This document shows positions 60,510 through 64,000 of a stretch of DNA of 64,000 nucleotides, one piece after another. This DNA comes from Arthrobotrys musiformis (lineage: Eukaryota; Ascomycota; Orbiliomycetes; Orbiliales; Orbiliaceae), in the NCBI GenBank assembly GCA_036971715.1, contig JAVHJL010000009.1:806001-870000 (forward strand). The letters are read 5' to 3'. Position 1 is the first letter of the stretch. Every line of letters starts with the position of its first letter. The notes below the pieces were generated by a model that saw only the letters and a list, made by a program, of their open reading frames with translations, searched no databases and had not been told where the DNA came from. A program made the position numbers and the translations under genes.

Positions 60510-63500
60510 ATGGCCTCGACGGCACCTAAGCGTCGTCTTCGAGATCCGAACGACATATTCGCCAGCCTGGACCGTCCCGTCGCTACCTCCTCTTCACCCC
60601 CAAAGAACGATAACCCCATCACCGCCTCCTCTCCGTTATCATCCCCTACCAAATCCATTCCTACAACCACCAGATCCACCAATGCCGCCACGAAAACACA
60701 ATATGTCACAAACAGCACAACCCGTTACACAAAACCCCAAGTCGTCACCTCGCGCCGGGTGATGTCGATTTCGAAACGTTTTATGGGAACTACTGGCTCC
60801 CTACTACGTCGTAGCGGATCTCCACCTCGCGGTCGCCGGTCTCCACCCCCTCGTCGGACATCGGTTCGGAAAGCTAGCGGTGGTAGAGGCGGTATAAAGC
60901 CACCGTTGGATCTTGGTCCACAGCATAGTCCTTACGATACGGTTAACGTCCGTGAGAGGGTTAGGAAATGGCAGGCTAATGGTGGTGGGGTTATCGAAGC
61001 TGATACGACGGCTTATGTACCCCCACTACCTGTCGCTACCGGCGAAAGTGCCCCTCGAAGCGAGTCTAGGAATCCCGAGAAGAGAAGGACGATGCTGGCG
61101 GATTATACCGTCAATCATAGTTTCGATGAGCTGGAGACAAGTAGTGCACGATGGGGGATGGAACCATTGGCCTTGCCCGCGCCGCCGGCTTTGACTGGAT
61201 ATGGGTCTAATGCTGGGTCTTGGAAAGGGAGTCGACCTTCTTCCGTTATCAGTGGTGGTGCTGGGGGTATGGGAGAGTGGGAAGATGCCATGAGTGGGGC
61301 GGAGATGAGTGGGAGAGAAGATAAGAGTGCATGGAACAGTGCGCCCGAAGACAAGAAGGTTGTGACATCAGGAACCAAGAAAAAGAAGAAGAGGGTGCCG
61401 AGGGAGGGTATGGATGTGGAGGCTATGCGGGCGAGAAAAGAAAGGAGAAAGAAGAAGCTAATTGCAGTCTCCGACCACGAAAGAGAGATGGAAAGAAGTG
61501 TGAAGGGAAGGGAGGAAACGATTGAAGTTGAGGTTATCGAGACTTCCAGTGTCTTTGAAATTCCTGGCATAGACTTGGAGGCTACTGAGGACACCGCGGT
61601 TGTACCTATGGCGGCAATCGATGATGCACCACCGCCGCTACCTCGCCATGCTGGTTCTATGCCTGCTCTGAAGGCCGCTGCCGCCGGCATGAAGAGCATT
61701 GAAGACGTATCACCCAGTCTCAACTCCAAACAGAGCGTCAAGAGCCTGGGGGGAACACCAGCAAGCGTCATGTCCGATCGAAGCAAGGATGAAACTATCA
61801 GTAGCAGCCTCCTGGACGACGATGGGATCAGAGTCACACCAATTCGCAGGAGATTTACAAAGGCAGAGAAACGCGAAATCCACAAACAGCGGCAGGCTGA
61901 ACGGGAGGAGTTTCTAGAAAGGGAGAAGAATAGAATACGGGAAGAGGAAAGACTCCGGTATCAGGAGATTGAGAGGATACGGGAAGAAGAGAGGCAAAAG
62001 GAGATCGAGAGAATAAAGGAGGAGGAGCGACAGAAGGTGCTAGAGGAAGAAGAACAGCGCGAAGAGGAGCGGAGAAAAATCCGAGAGCTTGACCTGAAAG
62101 CGTACCGCGAGAGAGAGGAACAGAAGAAGAGGGAGAAGGAGAAGGAAGAACGACGTCGGCAAAGGGAACTGCTGCGGGAGCAAGAGCGACAACGAGAGAT
62201 AGAACGAATAAGGGAAGAGGAGAAACTCAAGGTCATCGAAGAGATGCGGATTGAGCAGGAACGGGAACGAGAAAGGCAAGAACGGGAACGGGAAAGACTT
62301 GAGGAAAAACGTCTCGAGCAGGAACGGGAGCGGGAACGAATCGATCAGGAACGTGAGCTGGCTCGTCTTGATGAGCAACGTCGAATAGCCCGCGAAGAGG
62401 AGCGACACCAGGAGATTATGTCAGAGATCGAACGGGCAACCCAGAGAAGCACGACTCGGGCAAAGAAAAAGAAGAAAGAGAAGGAAAACTACATGCTCGA
62501 GGAAGTGCAGAAGCGGGTTGGCCCTGATGCTCTACGGTCTAAAGAGGAAATGGCAGCAGTCATCAAAGCTACTGTGGTCGAAGTTATGGGCGAAATGTTC
62601 GGCGAAATCATATTCGAAGATGACACCAAGCAGAAGGAAGCGAGCGACAGGGCGAATCTGTCTTCAACGGTAACGGCAGACAGTGTACCAAATACTGCGT
62701 CTACGGAACCAGAATACGATACAAGGACCCGTGAGACGACACCCGAGACACACAAAAGCCCGGTACAGAGAGCCAGAAGGATATTTTCACCATTGGAGAA
62801 GCTGGAAAAGAGTCCTCCCCCAATGCCCCCGGGCCACAACGACATCACATACCGCCCTGTTGAATTTGGGAAAACGGTTCCTGAAATTCACGGGTTCAAA
62901 AGACCTTTCCCTATGGGCATCGGGTTCAAACGCCCAGCCCAACAGGCTACGGAGCCAAAGAAGCCTGTTCATGATATTGTCGAACCAAAGAAGCCTGTTC
63001 ATGATACTGTCGAACCAAGGAAGCCTGCTCATGATACCGTTGAACCAAAGAAGCCGCCCCCCGAGATTCCAGAGCCCAAGAGACCAGCCCCCGAGGCCCC
63101 AATCCCCGAGCCAGACAGGCCGGCCCCCAGGCTCCCCAAACCTGAGAGAACAGCCCCTGAGATTATCCTGCCCAAAAAATCTATCCCCGAGATTATTGAA
63201 GCTAAACCGTCCGTCCCCGAGGAGAGTAATTACAAAAAACCTGCTGTCGAAGCGGTTCCAGAATCACCCCCGGAGCACGCCCCGGAGCAAATCCTAGAGG
63301 ACCCAGCTTCAAGCCCACCCGGGTCGCCTGAGACCTCAACAAATGGTGACAGTTTTGCGCTGCCTAAGCGACGCATAAATCTCTTTGGCTCGCAATCTGC
63401 GAAACGTCGAAGAAAGCCATTCCAAGCCACAATACCTGAGGAGTCTGCGTCGCAACTATCAGTTGAATCCGAACCTGCATCACCGCCGTCTGCACCGTCT

Positions 63501-64000
63501 GCCGGCCGTCGAGATTTCTCATTCGCTCCTCGTACAGAAGCCGAGCCGATATCTCCTCCAATCACCCGACAAGTATCTGCCGCGTCACAGCCTGCATACC
63601 CTGCAGATGCAGTGTCACCTCCTGCAAGGCAACTTTCCGTTGCCTCCCGCGCCTCTCACCACACTAATGCATCAGACCACTCATTTGTCTCTTCTTCTCA
63701 AATTCACCGCAACCTCCCTAAAGACGAAAACCTTGACCTATCTAACGAAAACTTGTCGACCGGCCTCACTCGGTCTCTCACCTCGCCGGCGGCCCACACA
63801 AATCTCGCCAAAGACGAGGACCCAGGAGACGAATACTTTGTGTCTGTCAATGAGCCGTTGAAGGGCTCTGGGATCAAAAGATACAAGAGTACAGCAGATC
63901 TCATCTCTCTTCTGTCCGAACGGCGGCCGTCATCCGTGCGTCCAAAGAGCATTCGAAGCACGAGGTCTATTCGCTCGGTTAAAAATAAAGTGGTAGTGGG
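60510..64000 (+). CDS. Large disordered protein with long charged helix and Pro-rich repeats, C-terminus beyond window
   Basis: A single open frame runs from ATG 60510 to the window end (1163 codons, no stop). Residues 1-450 are basic, Ser/Pro-rich and disordered, with RGG/SPPR stretches (RRSGSPPRGRRSPPPRR) and a conserved-looking YDTVNVRERVRKWQANGGG. About 450-660 is an uninterrupted Glu/Arg/Lys helix (REEERQKEIERIKEEERQK and similar), then decapeptide Pro repeats (EPKKPVHDTV type). The end has DEYFVSVNEP, GIKRYKSTADLISLLS and KSIRSTRSIRS. From memory, similar STADLIS...SIRSxRSIR stretches precede the Dbl-homology domain in filamentous-fungal Bud3-like RhoGEFs; that would make this a polarity or septation factor, but the domain itself is outside the window. 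Treat the function as unknown. Confidence 0.75.
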   Translation, partial: MASTAPKRRLRDPNDIFASLDRPVATSSSPPKNDNPITASSPLSSPTKSIPTTTRSTNAATKTQYVTNSTTRYTKPQVVTSRRVMSISKRFMGTTGSLLRRSGSPPRGRRSPPPRRTSVRKASGGRGGIKPPLDLGPQHSPYDTVNVRERVRKWQANGGGVIEADTTAYVPPLPVATGESAPRSESRNPEKRRTMLADYTVNHSFDELETSSARWGMEPLALPAPPALTGYGSNAGSWKGSRPSSVISGGAGGMGEWEDAMSGAEMSGREDKSAWNSAPEDKKVVTSGTKKKKKRVPREGMDVEAMRARKERRKKKLIAVSDHEREMERSVKGREETIEVEVIETSSVFEIPGIDLEATEDTAVVPMAAIDDAPPPLPRHAGSMPALKAAAAGMKSIEDVSPSLNSKQSVKSLGGTPASVMSDRSKDETISSSLLDDDGIRVTPIRRRFTKAEKREIHKQRQAEREEFLEREKNRIREEERLRYQEIERIREEERQKEIERIKEEERQKVLEEEEQREEERRKIRELDLKAYREREEQKKREKEKEERRRQRELLREQERQREIERIREEEKLKVIEEMRIEQERERERQERERERLEEKRLEQERERERIDQERELARLDEQRRIAREEERHQEIMSEIERATQRSTTRAKKKKKEKENYMLEEVQKRVGPDALRSKEEMAAVIKATVVEVMGEMFGEIIFEDDTKQKEASDRANLSSTVTADSVPNTASTEPEYDTRTRETTPETHKSPVQRARRIFSPLEKLEKSPPPMPPGHNDITYRPVEFGKTVPEIHGFKRPFPMGIGFKRPAQQATEPKKPVHDIVEPKKPVHDTVEPRKPAHDTVEPKKPPPEIPEPKRPAPEAPIPEPDRPAPRLPKPERTAPEIILPKKSIPEIIEAKPSVPEESNYKKPAVEAVPESPPEHAPEQILEDPASSPPGSPETSTNGDSFALPKRRINLFGSQSAKRRRKPFQATIPEESASQLSVESEPASPPSAPSAGRRDFSFAPRTEAEPISPPITRQVSAASQPAYPADAVSPPARQLSVASRASHHTNASDHSFVSSSQIHRNLPKDENLDLSNENLSTGLTRSLTSPAAHTNLAKDEDPGDEYFVSVNEPLKGSGIKRYKSTADLISLLSERRPSSVRPKSIRSTRSIRSVKNKVVV
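62952..63041 (+). repeat. 30-bp coding tandem repeat (decapeptide EP(K/R)KP(V/A)HD(I/T)V), three clean copies
   Basis: Three consecutive 30-bp units encode EPKKPVHDIV, EPKKPVHDTV and EPRKPAHDTV, then decay into EPKKPPPEIP and EPKRPAPEAP. The near-identity at DNA level indicates recent expansion and likely length polymorphism. Confidence 0.85.

Overview
The window is a stretch of nuclear DNA from a filamentous ascomycete (Pezizomycotina). The genes are split by short (about 50-290 nt) GT-AG introns with CTAAC-like branch sites. The gene set is also fungal: Dal5-type and GABA-type permeases, a fungal ferroportin, a FRE-type ferric reductase, a GH131 secreted glucanase, a GPI-anchored FAS1 protein, and an RPS16/RPL17/RPS14/fibrillarin set. 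I cannot fix the class or genus. There is no mobile element, tRNA, rRNA or CRISPR array that I can support.

Layout. 0-12.8 kb is a dense housekeeping block: AAR2 (partial, -), an RCC1-repeat Ats1/Kti13-like protein (-), RPS14 (+), a Pezizomycotina coiled-coil protein (+), ornithine decarboxylase (+), Mediator subunit Med27 (+) and RPS16 (-). 12.8-26.5 kb is gene-poor and holds three nitrogen-type genes: a GABA/choline-like APC permease (+), a Dal5-like MFS permease (-) and an amidase-signature hydrolase (-). 26.5-37.8 kb holds a single-pass membrane protein with a juxtamembrane His/Cys cluster (+), a ferroportin (+) and a ferric reductase (-), which together look like a metal-handling neighbourhood. 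37.8-41.7 kb is an apparent gene desert. 41.7-52.6 kb holds Vps3 (CORVET, -), CASP/Coy1 (Golgi, +), GH131 (-) and RPL17 (-). 52.6-64 kb holds fibrillarin (+), a FAS1 protein (+), prephenate dehydrogenase TYR1 (+) and a large partial protein with a long charged helix (+).

How genes relate. RPL17 and fibrillarin diverge from one 0.5-kb promoter, and Vps3 and CASP from another; both pairs are functionally matched (ribosome production; endosome/Golgi traffic). The two permeases and the amidase could jointly import and hydrolyse amide nitrogen. The ferric reductase and ferroportin sit on opposite sides of iron membrane chemistry. Gene models below were spliced by hand; every model stays in frame and exon sums are multiples of three. 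The least certain points are the ferroportin start and the identity of the two coiled-coil proteins.

The most notable oddities are a ~77-bp-arm imperfect inverted repeat in the Kti13/RPS14 divergent promoter, 3-nt and 4-nt coding first exons, a GC-AG intron in VPS3, an in-frame stop-free intron in CASP that would add a hydrophobic segment, an acidic Ser-rich insertion in ornithine decarboxylase, and a CHxHxxCHxH motif in the protein next to ferroportin.
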